DNA from: Gluconobacter sp. Gdi
GTDB lineage: Bacteria; Pseudomonadota; Alphaproteobacteria; Acetobacterales; Acetobacteraceae
Length of the DNA stretch: 64,000 nucleotides
Assembly: GCF_014132155.1 (NCBI RefSeq)
Contig: NZ_BLJQ01000002.1
Coordinates: forward strand, 372,001-436,000
Reading direction: 5' to 3'
Shown here: positions 52,926-61,324 of the stretch, one piece after another
How positions within the stretch are numbered: position 1 is the first letter of the stretch
Layout of the letters: each line of letters begins with the position of its first letter
The notes under the pieces: generated by a model
What the model saw: only the letters and a program-made list of their open reading frames with translations
What the model was told of the DNA's origin: nothing
Databases searched by the model: none
Translations under genes and position numbers: made by a program

Positions 52926-53690
52926 ATGGTGCCAAATCTTTCCGATCCCGATCTTCCCGCCCGTATCCTTGTTGTCGAAGATGACGCAGGAATGCGGACC
53001 CTCATTCTGCGCGCATTACAGGGCGGCGGTTTCCGCGCCCGTGGTGTGGCAAGTGGAGATGAGATGTGGGCCGCTCTTGAAGTGGCTCCGGTTGATCTCA
53101 TCATCCTTGACATCATGTTGCCAGGCACGAACGGCATTGAGCTGTGCCGTGCTCTGCGCAATGGCCAGGGGGCCAGTCATGTTGACGAAACGCCCCCCTC
53201 GCAGGTTCCCATCATCATGGTTTCTGCCCGTGGTGAAGAACGCGACCGTGTGACCGGCCTCGAATCCGGCGCGGATGACTATGTGCCGAAGCCTTTCGGG
53301 CAGCGCGAGCTTCTGGCCCGCGTTCGGGCAGTGCTTCGTCGTGGCAGCCCAAGCGCGGCACCGGAGAAGGTGCGGCGTGAAAGACTGCAATTCGCAGGCT
53401 GGATGCTGGACCTGCGTCGTCGTGAACTGACAGACCCGAGTGGGGCGACTGTCGATATTTCAGGTGCAGAACACGACCTTCTGACCAGCTTCCTCGATAA
53501 CCCGCAGCGCGTTATTGCACGTGATCGTCTGCTGGAACTGTCACGGACCCGCTTGGGCGATGTGTCTGACCGCAGCATCGATGTTCTGGTCAGCCGCCTT
53601 CGTCGCAAGCTCGGTTCAGATGCGGACCAGCTGATTCGTACGGTTCGCGGGCTGGGATATATCTTCGTGGCCGAGGTTGAGCGGGTCTGA
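52926..53690 (+). CDS. OmpR-family response regulator
   Basis: 254 aa from the ATG at 52926 (GGA seven bases upstream). The receiver has ILVVEDDAGMRTLIL, phospho-Asp in LIILDIMLPGTNGIEL and PKPFGQREL; the OmpR winged helix follows with SFLDNPQRVIARDRLLELSR and IDVLVSRLRRKLG. It pairs with the kinase gene immediately downstream, which overlaps or abuts its stop codon. EnvZ-OmpR-type pairs often sense osmotic or envelope stress; the specific cue is not readable. It is divergent from fba. Confidence 0.9.
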   Translation: MVPNLSDPDLPARILVVEDDAGMRTLILRALQGGGFRARGVASGDEMWAALEVAPVDLIILDIMLPGTNGIELCRALRNGQGASHVDETPPSQVPIIMVSARGEERDRVTGLESGADDYVPKPFGQRELLARVRAVLRRGSPSAAPEKVRRERLQFAGWMLDLRRRELTDPSGATVDISGAEHDLLTSFLDNPQRVIARDRLLELSRTRLGDVSDRSIDVLVSRLRRKLGSDADQLIRTVRGLGYIFVAEVERV

Positions 53691-53692
53691 AC

Positions 53693-55063
53693 ATTCAGAA
53701 TCGGATCCTGCTGTGGCCGCTGGGGCTGGTCGGTCGCGTTTGCGTCGTCCTGACCGTAGCGGTCACGCTGGTCTTCCTCGCCAACGCCGTTTTTTACGGC
53801 GAGGCTGAAACCTACATTGTTGATGACGTGCGCATTGCGCAGCTTGGCGAAGCCCTCAGTACAGATCTGAGGGTTCTCGCTGCTGCGCCTGTGACGCAGC
53901 GTTCCTTCCTGGCAGTCATGCTGTCCGGCAGTGAACTGAGTGTTGCTTGGCAGCCCTCAACGGCCCTGCCGCATCTGCCGGGATATCGTCCTACGGTTCT
54001 GAGGGATCTCACGGCCCGCTTGATCAAGGATGATCCCATCCTCGCGCAGGCCCAGCTTGATCTTTACACACTGGGAACCGGCACACCGGATGTGCTTGGC
54101 TCCGAGCGCCTTCCTGACGGAACATACATTCATTTCCGTGTGCCTGGTCTTTTGGGGCACCACCATTTTACGCGCGGACTAGCTTCAGCAGCGATTGCGG
54201 CGGGTGCTGTTGCAATCGCGGCAACCATGCTGATCCGGGGGCTGAGTATGCCCTTGCGGGCGCTGGCTTCTGTAGCGGACAAAATCGGCTCAAACGAAAC
54301 CTGGGTGCCGCTGGCGGAACGGGGCCCGCGTGAGGTTCGCGGGGTTGCTCGGGCCATCAATGCCATGCAGCGCCGTATTCAGAGCCTCATCAATGACCGG
54401 ACGCAGGCTCTGGCTGCCGTTTCACACGATCTCCGCACGCCTCTGACGCGTCTGAGACTCCGGTGCGGATTCCTCAATGATGGAGAAGCGCAGGCGGCCA
54501 TCGAGTCGGATCTCGATGAGATGGAGGGGATGGTCAACGGTATTCTTGCCTATCTCGCAGGCGCAGATGATCCGGAAAAACCTCGTACCATCAACATCGT
54601 CGCGACTCTTGCGACTCTGGTCGACGACCACGCAGATCACGGCAAGGATGCGCGTTATGAAGGGCCGGACCGTGCCCTGGTTCATGTCCGCCCTCTGGCC
54701 ATCAAACGCGTTCTGTCCAACCTGATTGAAAACGCCCTGAACTACGGGGGAAATGCCCTCGCAACGCTGAGGGTTCAGGAAGACGGTGCCATAGAAATTT
54801 CCATTCAGGACAACGGCCCTGGCATTCCTGAGAGCGAATACGAGCGGGTTCTGGCGCCTTTCTATCGGCTTGAAGGATCGCGCTCTCGCCAGACGGGCGG
54901 GATTGGGCTCGGCCTGGCCATCGTAACCCGCGAGATTGCCCGGGAAGGCGGATATCTCAAGCTTGGCCGGGGAGACCCTGAAAAGGGCTATGGAGGTCTG
55001 TGTGCGACGATTGTCTTGCCTCCGGCACGCAAGCCTTCGATCGGTGCCCGTCCTCAGAGCTGA
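53693..55063 (+). CDS. EnvZ-like sensor histidine kinase with non-canonical start
   Basis: About 456 aa if started at ATT 53693 (or 458 from CTG 53687). Upstream of the first GTG (53828) the same frame is open back to a TGA at 53678-53680 and encodes a clear TM1 (ILLWPLGLVGRVCVVLTVAV and onward), which belongs to the kinase; no ATG, GTG or TTG exists in that stretch. The rest contains TM2 (ASAAIAAGAVAIAATMLIRG), a HAMP, the H-box AAVSHDLRTPLTRLRLR, N box LSNLIENALNYG, and G1/G2 boxes (DNGPGIP, GIGLGLAIV). Partner of the regulator at 52926. Confidence 0.85.
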   Translation: MQNRILLWPLGLVGRVCVVLTVAVTLVFLANAVFYGEAETYIVDDVRIAQLGEALSTDLRVLAAAPVTQRSFLAVMLSGSELSVAWQPSTALPHLPGYRPTVLRDLTARLIKDDPILAQAQLDLYTLGTGTPDVLGSERLPDGTYIHFRVPGLLGHHHFTRGLASAAIAAGAVAIAATMLIRGLSMPLRALASVADKIGSNETWVPLAERGPREVRGVARAINAMQRRIQSLINDRTQALAAVSHDLRTPLTRLRLRCGFLNDGEAQAAIESDLDEMEGMVNGILAYLAGADDPEKPRTINIVATLATLVDDHADHGKDARYEGPDRALVHVRPLAIKRVLSNLIENALNYGGNALATLRVQEDGAIEISIQDNGPGIPESEYERVLAPFYRLEGSRSRQTGGIGLGLAIVTREIAREGGYLKLGRGDPEKGYGGLCATIVLPPARKPSIGARPQS

Positions 55064-55153
55064 CGGGCAAGAAGTGGGACTACGTTGGTCCAGACCCTTG
55101 CGCCAGCGGCTGAAGTGGCACATGTCAGGTGCGGACTGGCCACTGAGGACATG

Positions 55154-55723
55154 ATGACGATGTTCATTGAAACCGAAGATACTCCGAATCCCGCCACGCT
55201 GAAGTTCCTTCCGGGTCGACCGGTCACGAATGACACGCGCACGGTTGATTTTGGCGAAGCTTCTGCTGCCGAAGGCCGCTCCGAGCTTGCTGAAGCCCTC
55301 TTTGCCCTGCCAGACGTCAAGCGCGTCTTTCTGGGAAGTGACTTCGTGTCCATCACCAAGGCGCAGGACGTCAGCTGGGGCGATCTCAAGCCTGTTGTTC
55401 TCAGCGCTCTGACCACGTTTTTCGAAAGCGGAAAGCCTGTTTTGGCCGGTGATGACGAAGCGCTGAAATACGACGTCGCGCCGGAAGATGCGGATGTCGT
55501 GACGCGTATCCGTGATCTGCTGGACACACGTGTTCGTCCCGCTGTTGCCGGAGATGGTGGTGACATCGCGTTCCGTGGTTACCGGGACGGGATTGTTTAC
55601 CTCACGATGCAGGGCGCCTGTTCCGGCTGTCCGTCTTCCCGCGCGACGCTGAAGCATGGTGTTGAAAACATGCTCCGTCATTATGTGCCGGAAGTGCAGT
55701 CCGTTGAGCAGGTTGAGGACTGA
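55154..55723 (+). CDS. nfuA: NifU/Nfu-type Fe-S scaffold protein
   Basis: 189 aa from the ATG at 55154 (GAGG five bases upstream); ATG 55151 and 55160 are alternatives. The N-terminal Nfu domain starts with MFIETEDTPNPATLKFLPG; the C-terminal NifU-like domain has the cluster-binding CxxC in QGACSGCPSS within VRPAVAGDGGDI. It carries [4Fe-4S] or [2Fe-2S] clusters to target enzymes in the cytosol. It is followed three bases later by the nitroreductase gene. Confidence 0.93.
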   Translation: MTMFIETEDTPNPATLKFLPGRPVTNDTRTVDFGEASAAEGRSELAEALFALPDVKRVFLGSDFVSITKAQDVSWGDLKPVVLSALTTFFESGKPVLAGDDEALKYDVAPEDADVVTRIRDLLDTRVRPAVAGDGGDIAFRGYRDGIVYLTMQGACSGCPSSRATLKHGVENMLRHYVPEVQSVEQVED

Positions 55724-55726
55724 TCC

Positions 55727-56365
55727 ATGGATGGCCAGACGTCTCTTCCCGTGACTGACGATTTGGCTTCCGGTCCCGTGCCGGGAGCCGAAGTCCTTTT
55801 CACGCAGGCCCGAACACCGCGTGCGTTTTCCCCGCGTCCGGTCCGGGAAGATGTTTTGCGTCACCTCTACGATCTGGTGAAGCTTGGCCCCACGTCGGGC
55901 AACTGCTCTCCGGGACGCTTTGTGTTCCTGACAACGCAGGATGCCAAAGAGCGCCTGCGCCCGGCCCTTTCACCGGGCAATGTCGCTCGCGCCATGGCGG
56001 CACCGGTTCTGACCGTTGTCTGCCATGATCCTCTGTTCTTCGAGGCTTTGCCACGTCTGGGTGCAGATGAAGGCCTGCGGGACTGGTTTGCGGCAGATGT
56101 CGGGCTTTCGGAAGAGACGGCTTTCCGGAACGGTACGCTGGAAGGCGGTTATCTTATTCTGGCAGCACGGATGCTTGGACTGGCAGCCATGCCGATGTCC
56201 GGGTTCGATGCGTTCATGGTGGAAGATGCGCTGCTGACCGCCTCAGGCTGGCGGGCGAATTTTCTAGTGGGACTTGGTTACCCTGCTGAAAACGAGCCTC
56301 ATCCGGACCATGCAGAGCCCCGTGCGCCACGTCTGGACTTCGGCGAGGCGTGTCTGTGTCTGTGA
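55727..56365 (+). CDS. nitroreductase-family protein, RutE-like (malonic semialdehyde reductase)
   Basis: 212 aa FMN-dependent NADH/NADPH oxidoreductase. ARTPRAFSPRPVREDVLRHLYDL and LGPTSGNCSPGRFVFL carry the FMN-binding Arg/Ser pattern; GYLILAARMLGLAAMPMSGFD is the C-terminal signature of the RutE/HadB subgroup. RutE reduces malonic semialdehyde in pyrimidine degradation, but no other rut gene is near, so the substrate is open. The 3' end overlaps tsaB by about ten bases. Confidence 0.85.
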   Translation: MDGQTSLPVTDDLASGPVPGAEVLFTQARTPRAFSPRPVREDVLRHLYDLVKLGPTSGNCSPGRFVFLTTQDAKERLRPALSPGNVARAMAAPVLTVVCHDPLFFEALPRLGADEGLRDWFAADVGLSEETAFRNGTLEGGYLILAARMLGLAAMPMSGFDAFMVEDALLTASGWRANFLVGLGYPAENEPHPDHAEPRAPRLDFGEACLCL

Positions 56366-56982
56366 GGACCGTTGTTTTTAACGGCGCAGGTGCCGGAACG
56401 GGATCGACCAATCTTGTAGCGCTCGTCGAAGACGGTCGTATCGTTGCTGAACAGCATTTGGCGGGGAGGGGTGCTTCCGAGCATTTTGCTCCGGCACTAC
56501 GGACTGTTCTCGAAGCTGGTGGTTGGTCTGGTGCACCTGACAGGGTTGTTGCTGTGATCGGTCCCGGCTCTTTCACCGGCTTGAGAGCGTCACTCTCTCT
56601 TGCCGCAGGTCTGGCCGCAGGATGGGAATGCCCGACAATTGGCGTCACTCTGGGGGCTGCCATTCGGGCTACGCTCGGTCAGCTTGATGTAACCTGTATC
56701 AGTGTTGCCAGACGCGGTAGGTATTTTGTGGACCCGCCGACGGGCGAGGTTTTCGCAATTTCTGCTGATGATCTCGATGCGTCTGCATTTGAGGTTATTG
56801 CCGGCGACGCAGTGTCTGAGCGTGAGACGTGGCCTTGTCGTGTTGTGGCCTGTGTCGCTCCGGATGCTCTCGGTATTGTCCGTGCCGCTGAGACCCTGCC
56901 TTCGGGGCCACTGATGCCTCTGTATGTTGACCCCCCCGAAGCCAAACCGCCCGCTGCTGGACTTCGCCCTCTCCCTCAATGA
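56356..56982 (+). CDS. tsaB: tRNA threonylcarbamoyladenosine biosynthesis protein TsaB
   Basis: 208 aa from the GTG at 56356 (GAGG seven bases upstream; GTGs at 56350 and 56362 are alternatives). It has the ASKHA-fold N-terminus (VVFNGAGAGTGSTNLVALVED) and VVAVIGPGSFTGLRASLSLAAGLA, the conserved TsaB block. It is the non-catalytic partner of TsaD in making t6A37 of ANN-decoding tRNAs. It overlaps the nitroreductase gene before it and rimI after it (four bases). Confidence 0.9.
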   Translation: MSVRTVVFNGAGAGTGSTNLVALVEDGRIVAEQHLAGRGASEHFAPALRTVLEAGGWSGAPDRVVAVIGPGSFTGLRASLSLAAGLAAGWECPTIGVTLGAAIRATLGQLDVTCISVARRGRYFVDPPTGEVFAISADDLDASAFEVIAGDAVSERETWPCRVVACVAPDALGIVRAAETLPSGPLMPLYVDPPEAKPPAAGLRPLPQ

Positions 56983-57425
56983 CGCCGTCTCCTCCGGATT
57001 TAATATTTCAAGTCACGGGCGTGGAAAGCGCTCCGTTACTGGCGGCGCTTCATGAAGAAGCGTTTGCGGGAGGAGAAGTGTGGGACGCGGACTCCTTTAC
57101 ATCCCTTCTGGGTCTTCCGGGCACAGAAGCTCTTGTTGTTCTTAAAGGAAATGAGCCAGCGGGTTTTATCCTGACCAGAACCGTCATGGATGAAACAGAA
57201 GTCCTGACATTGGCTGTTCGACCGTCGTTCCGGCGTCTTGGTCTGGGAAAATCTCTGGTTGAGCAAATACTTCCAAAAGGAAAAATATTTCTGGAAGTAT
57301 CAATAAGTAACAATTCAGCAAAAAAACTTTATGATCGGTGCGGTTTCATAAAGGCCGGCCATCGACGTCGCTATTATCGTGATGGAAGCGATGCTCTGGT
57401 TCTGGTCTCTACGCCTTCAGAATGA
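56979..57425 (+). CDS. rimI: ribosomal-protein-alanine N-acetyltransferase RimI-like
   Basis: 148 aa GNAT fold. LTLAVRPSFRRLGLGKSLVEQIL is motif A (acetyl-CoA pyrophosphate loop) and LEVSISNNSAKKLYDRCGFIKAGHRRRYY is the RimI-type C-terminus. RimI acetylates the N-terminus of ribosomal protein bS18. The tsaB-rimI order is widely conserved. The last 17 bases overlap the convergent TusA-like gene, and the GC content drops toward this end. Confidence 0.88.
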   Translation: MTPSPPDLIFQVTGVESAPLLAALHEEAFAGGEVWDADSFTSLLGLPGTEALVVLKGNEPAGFILTRTVMDETEVLTLAVRPSFRRLGLGKSLVEQILPKGKIFLEVSISNNSAKKLYDRCGFIKAGHRRRYYRDGSDALVLVSTPSE

Positions 57426-57651
57426 GTAGGCAGTAAAGATCATGGTCTTCCTGATGTGGAAAATTTTCTATTATTTTGTGCCCAAGTGATAGTACCGATG
57501 CAGTTACATTGTTTCTAGGCTCTTCGCCTTTAACGATCACTTTTATTTTTTGACCGGAAGTCATGGTGTCGAGACGGGCGCGGACATGTACAGTCGTCAT
57601 CGGACAGATCTTGTTGCTTACATCAAGAAGAAATGTTTCATATTTTGTCAT
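57409..57651 (-). CDS. TusA-like sulfur-relay protein
   Basis: 80 aa. The fold begins with the strand FLLDVSNKICPMTTVHVRARL, where Cys16 in ICPM matches the sulfur-carrying Cys of TusA/YeeD/SirA-family CPxP motifs; GQKIKVIVKGEEPRNNVTASVLSLGHKI follows. TusA hands persulfide sulfur on for tRNA thiolation or sulfur assimilation. The gene is notably AT-rich compared with neighbours and converges on rimI with a 17-base overlap. It is divergent from mucR. Confidence 0.7.
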   Translation of the reverse strand: MTKYETFLLDVSNKICPMTTVHVRARLDTMTSGQKIKVIVKGEEPRNNVTASVLSLGHKIIENFPHQEDHDLYCLLILKA

Positions 57652-57738
57652 ATTCTAGTTTTTCCTTGTTTTTGCTTGCTGGTAGGAGGCTTCTACTGAT
57701 AGGGAACTCGTCGTTTCCGGATGAAGGACTATTACACT

Positions 57739-58146
57739 ATGCCGCATGAGACTGCAGACCTCGATCTGCGCCATCTGACCGCCCAGATTGTTACCGCTTA
57801 CGTATCCAGCCATGATATCGGAGCCGACGCGCTGCCGGGTCTTATCCGCTCGGTACATGATTCGCTTGCAACGGTGGATGTGCAGGAAGAGGTTCCCGCT
57901 GAGAAGCCGGTGCCAGCAGTTCCGCCCCGCAAATCAGTATTCCCTGACTACATCATCTGCCTTGAAGACGGGAAGAAGCTGAAGCTGCTTCGTCGTCACC
58001 TCAAGACAGCCTACAACATGACGCCGCAGGAATACCGCGAGCGTTGGGGTCTGCCGCCGGAATACCCGATGGTTGCTCCGAACTACGCAAGCCATCGTTC
58101 CTCCCTGGCACGCAAGATCGGCCTCGGCCGTCGTCGCGAAGACTGA
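57739..58146 (+). CDS. mucR: MucR/Ros-family transcriptional regulator
   Basis: 135 aa from the ATG at 57739, ten bases after GAAGGA; a start at 57721 is possible. The N-terminal half is the oligomerisation region (DLRHLTAQIVTAYVSSH). The C-terminal region has the Ros zinc-finger form YIICLEDGKKLKLLRRHLKTAYNMTPQEYRERWGL, ending in RKIGLGRRRED. MucR is a nucleoid-associated silencer of AT-rich promoters in alphaproteobacteria, governing exopolysaccharide, flagella and acquired genes. A strong terminator follows. Confidence 0.92.
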   Translation: MPHETADLDLRHLTAQIVTAYVSSHDIGADALPGLIRSVHDSLATVDVQEEVPAEKPVPAVPPRKSVFPDYIICLEDGKKLKLLRRHLKTAYNMTPQEYRERWGLPPEYPMVAPNYASHRSSLARKIGLGRRRED

Positions 58147-58155
58147 GGATGTTTC

Positions 58156-58196
58156 CCGGCTTCCTGATCTTCATCCGCAGGAAGCCGGTTCTTTTA
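58156..58196 (+). terminator. intrinsic terminator of mucR
   Basis: A ten-bp stem (CCGGCTTCCT / AGGAAGCCGG) with a 13-base loop, followed by TTCTTTTATTT. It lies ten bases after the mucR stop. Confidence 0.85.
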
Positions 58197-58246
58197 TTTG
58201 CATCTCTGATTGGACAAATGGTCCGGTTTTCGGCTAGGCCGCTGAT

Positions 58247-58780
58247 ATGGTCGTAGATATGAAAATCGCGGACAGACGCGCTCGCACGCAAGGTCGGAAG
58301 CCAGAAGGTTCCGTCGTTGTCGATGATTCTCCCATTGCACGCCTCTGCGTGGAAAATGGTTTGAAGATGACAGGACAGCGTCGGGTTATTGCCCATGTTC
58401 TGTCTGAAGCCAGCGACCATCCGGACGTAGAAGAGCTTTATCGGCGCGCATCCGCCATAGACAGCCGCATTTCCGTTGCCACGGTTTATCGGACCGTGCG
58501 TCTTCTGGAAGAAAAAGGGATTCTCGAACGCCGTGATTTCGGCGGTGGGCGTGCCCGGTATGAGGCCAGCGACAGTGGCCATCACTATCATCTGATTGAT
58601 GTAGACAGCGGCCGTGTCATCGAATTTGAAGATGACGAACCTGTCCGTCTGCTTACGCAGATTGCAAAACGTCTCGGATTCGATCTCGTCTCACACCGCA
58701 TAGAACTCTTCGGTCATCGTCTTGAAAAAGAAACTCCGAAGCAGACTGTTGCCAAGAACAGGAACAAGAGCGGATCATGA
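58247..58780 (+). CDS. fur: Fur-family regulator (Fur/Mur type)
   Basis: 177 aa. The winged helix has LKMTGQRRVIAHVLSEASDHPDVEELY and RISVATVYRTVRLLEEKGIL; the metal/dimer domain has DSGHHYHLIDVDSGRVIEFEDDE. No CxxC pair is present, unlike the Zur-type gene at 19247, which fits alphaproteobacterial Fur/Mur responding to iron or manganese. The stop overlaps the olsB start by four bases (ATGA). The start at 58247 is chosen because MKIADRR at 58259 lacks a ribosome site. Confidence 0.85.
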   Translation: MVVDMKIADRRARTQGRKPEGSVVVDDSPIARLCVENGLKMTGQRRVIAHVLSEASDHPDVEELYRRASAIDSRISVATVYRTVRLLEEKGILERRDFGGGRARYEASDSGHHYHLIDVDSGRVIEFEDDEPVRLLTQIAKRLGFDLVSHRIELFGHRLEKETPKQTVAKNRNKSGS

Positions 58781-59685
58781 GCACCAATCCGGCCGAGGAA
58801 AAAACCTCACCGACAGCCCATTCGCTCATCAGTAGTGAAGAAACACTCAAGCAGATGGAGACCCTCTCCACGCTGGCTCTGAACCGCGACGGCGGTTTCC
58901 AGGAGCTTCGGGGCGGTTCTCTGGGTGTTCGCATCGCTGTTACCGAGGCTGAGCGGGATGCTGCTCAGGCCCTGAGGTATCGTGTGTTTTTTGAAGAACT
59001 TGGCGCGCACCCGGACGAACGCGCATTCCGCACAAAGCGGGACGTGGACGAGTTTGACGAGGTTGCCGACCATCTTCTCGTCATCGACCACAGCATTTCT
59101 TCTGGTGCAGAAGGCGTTGTCGGGACCTATCGCCTTCTACGTTCCGATGCTGCCGAGAAGATTGGCCGTTTTTACACGGCTTCCGAATACGATATTTCGA
59201 CCCTGACGGAATTTCCGGGGCGTTTGCTTGAGGTTGGCCGGTCCTGTGTGGCTCGCGAACATCGTGGACGTTCTGCAATGCAGTTGCTTTGGCGTGGCAT
59301 TGCATCCTATATCTTTCTTCACCGGATCGATGTGCTGTTCGGTTGCGGAAGCCTCCCGGGCACAGATCCTGATGCGCTCTCCGATCAACTGACCTATCTG
59401 CATCATAATCATCTGGCTCCTCCCGCTCTCAGAATTCGGGCGCTCCCAGATCGTTATGTGGAAATGCTGCGTACGGACCCGCATACGCTTGATTACCGGG
59501 CCTGCCTGAACAAGCTGCCGCCTCTCATCAAAGGATATCTCCGCCTTGGGGGATATGTTGGAGATGGTGCTGTTGTGGACGAGCAGTTCAACACGACGGA
59601 CGTAGCCGTTCTGGTAAAGAGTGAACTTCTGGCGGATAAATATTACCGCCATTACGAGCGCCGCCTTCGGGACGCTCTGGACTGA
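58777..59685 (+). CDS. ornithine N-acyltransferase OlsB-like (GNAT)
   Basis: 302 aa. LRYRVFFEELGA, DEFDEVADHLLVID, GVVGTYRLLR and LEVGRSCVAREHRGRSAMQLLWRGI are the OlsB/'hemolysin-like' acyl-acceptor blocks. OlsB transfers a 3-hydroxyacyl group from ACP to ornithine, the first step of ornithine-lipid synthesis; acetic acid bacteria are known for such lipids. olsA is not adjacent. It is coupled to fur and ends in a clear terminator. Confidence 0.85.
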   Translation: MSTNPAEEKTSPTAHSLISSEETLKQMETLSTLALNRDGGFQELRGGSLGVRIAVTEAERDAAQALRYRVFFEELGAHPDERAFRTKRDVDEFDEVADHLLVIDHSISSGAEGVVGTYRLLRSDAAEKIGRFYTASEYDISTLTEFPGRLLEVGRSCVAREHRGRSAMQLLWRGIASYIFLHRIDVLFGCGSLPGTDPDALSDQLTYLHHNHLAPPALRIRALPDRYVEMLRTDPHTLDYRACLNKLPPLIKGYLRLGGYVGDGAVVDEQFNTTDVAVLVKSELLADKYYRHYERRLRDALD

Positions 59686-59693
59686 TTTCCGGC

Positions 59694-59721
59694 TCGGGCC
59701 TCTGTGGCCCGACCGTTTTTT
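59694..59721 (+). terminator. intrinsic terminator of the fur-olsB operon
   Basis: A seven-bp stem (TCGGGCC / GGCCCGA, five-base loop) followed by CCG and six T. It ends 19 bases before the lnt start. Confidence 0.85.
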
Positions 59722-59740
59722 CTAACGGATAATCATCTTC

Positions 59741-61267
59741 ATGATTTCGACGCTCCCTGTGCGTGGCTGGCGACTTGCCGGCCTGATGGTGCTGGCAGGG
59801 GCGTTTTCTGCCCTGTCTCTTCCGCCTGTCTGTGCGCTTTTTGTGCTCCCTCTCGGGCTGCTGGTCCTCTATCGCGCCTCTGAGGATGCGGCATCCTGGA
59901 AGCAGGCTGCTCTTTGCGGCTTCCTGTTTGGAATGGGATTTCACACGGCAGGCCTGTATTGGCTGACCAATGCCATTCTGACGCGTATCCATCAGTTCTG
60001 GTGGGTCATTCCGTTCGCGGCTCCGGGTGTTGCGCTCATTATTGCCCCGTTGATGGCTGTTCCCGCGGTTCTCTGTCGTCTTGTGCCAGCTGGGTGGCGG
60101 CGTATTCTGATGTTCGCCGGAAGCTGGACGGTCGTCGATATGGCGCGCGTCCTGATTTTTTCAGGCTTCCCCTGGAATCCACTGGGCAGCGATCTGGAAT
60201 TGCCCGGTTCGATCGGCAATGCGCTGATCCAGCCCGCGTCCATTCTGGGTGTCGACGGCCTGACTCTTGCGCTGGTCCTGGCATCTCTGGCGCTTTTTCG
60301 TGGGCGTGTTGCTGTTTTAAGCGTGCTCGTGTGCAGCGTGCTGTGGCTCGGTGGCGGCTACTGGCGGCTTGCCACAGTAACTCCGTTGCCGATCAGTAAT
60401 CCGCGTGCGGTTCTGGTTCAGGGGAATGTCTCGGAAAATGAAATCATCAACCGGCAGCAAAGCGTCGAAAATTTTCGGCGCTACCTCCGCCTGACGGCTC
60501 AGGGAACGCAGAAGGCCCGATTGATGGGCGATGACCGGCCTGTGGTTGTCATCTGGCCAGAATCCGGCTTTCCGGGGCTTCTCGACGAGGATGAACTGGC
60601 CCGGCAGGTAATTGCCCATGCAGCCGGCGGTGCTTCGGCAATGATCGGGTCAGATCGTGAAGAAAATGGCCACTGGTACAACAGCCTCGAACTGGTGGAT
60701 CAGGATGGCAAGATTACGTCCATCTACGACAAGAGCCGTCTGGTGCCATTTGGGGAGTACCAGCCTTGGATCATTCCCTTCAACGTGCTTCCAGGAGTTC
60801 TGACGCCCGGGCCCGGTCTCAAGACATGGGATCTTCCCGATATTGGCCGCGTCGGTCCAATGGTTTGCTACGAGATCATTTTTTCCGGGTCTGTCGTTGC
60901 ACGGCATGATCGGCCTGACTGGCTGGTCACCATTTCTAATGACGCCTGGTTCGGCAATAGTGCTGGCCCGCGCCAGCATCTTGCCACGGGCCGTCTGCGG
61001 GCAGTGGAAGAAGGTCTTCCGGTTGTCTTCGCGAACAACACTGGCATTTCTGCGATTTATGATGCGGCCGGACGCGAAACGGCTCGTCTGGGTTGGGGCA
61101 GGGCAGACGTGATGGTCAGTGATATTCCGTCACCACTCTCACCGACGATCTTCTCCCGATACGGGCGTGCCATTCCGTTGGCTCTATCGCTGCTGTGCGT
61201 AGTGCTCTCGTTCTGGCCAACGGTTCGCCGAAAGAGAGAGCGGGTTGTAATGCGTCAAAAAGGTTAA
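59741..61267 (+). CDS. lnt: apolipoprotein N-acyltransferase
   Basis: 508 aa inner-membrane enzyme with about six N-terminal helices (residues ~10-210) and a periplasmic carbon-nitrogen hydrolase domain. The catalytic triad is Glu in VVIWPESGFPG, Lys in YDKSRLVPFGEY and Cys in PMVCYEIIFSG. It adds the third fatty acyl chain to lipoproteins such as those predicted at 50086 and 62618, before Lol sorting. The terminator of olsB lies directly upstream; a TTGACA (61269-61274) downstream may start the next gene. Confidence 0.94.
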   Translation: MISTLPVRGWRLAGLMVLAGAFSALSLPPVCALFVLPLGLLVLYRASEDAASWKQAALCGFLFGMGFHTAGLYWLTNAILTRIHQFWWVIPFAAPGVALIIAPLMAVPAVLCRLVPAGWRRILMFAGSWTVVDMARVLIFSGFPWNPLGSDLELPGSIGNALIQPASILGVDGLTLALVLASLALFRGRVAVLSVLVCSVLWLGGGYWRLATVTPLPISNPRAVLVQGNVSENEIINRQQSVENFRRYLRLTAQGTQKARLMGDDRPVVVIWPESGFPGLLDEDELARQVIAHAAGGASAMIGSDREENGHWYNSLELVDQDGKITSIYDKSRLVPFGEYQPWIIPFNVLPGVLTPGPGLKTWDLPDIGRVGPMVCYEIIFSGSVVARHDRPDWLVTISNDAWFGNSAGPRQHLATGRLRAVEEGLPVVFANNTGISAIYDAAGRETARLGWGRADVMVSDIPSPLSPTIFSRYGRAIPLALSLLCVVLSFWPTVRRKRERVVMRQKG

Positions 61268-61324
61268 TATTGACAATCTAGGGTTGTTTTATTTACCTTC
61301 TCTTTGTCTCAGGGGAGGATTATC

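Noticed and set aside
54422-55864. A 480-codon open frame antisense to the kinase, nfuA and the nitroreductase
   Set aside because: It runs across three genes on the opposite strand, with basic low-complexity sequence and no recognisable domain.
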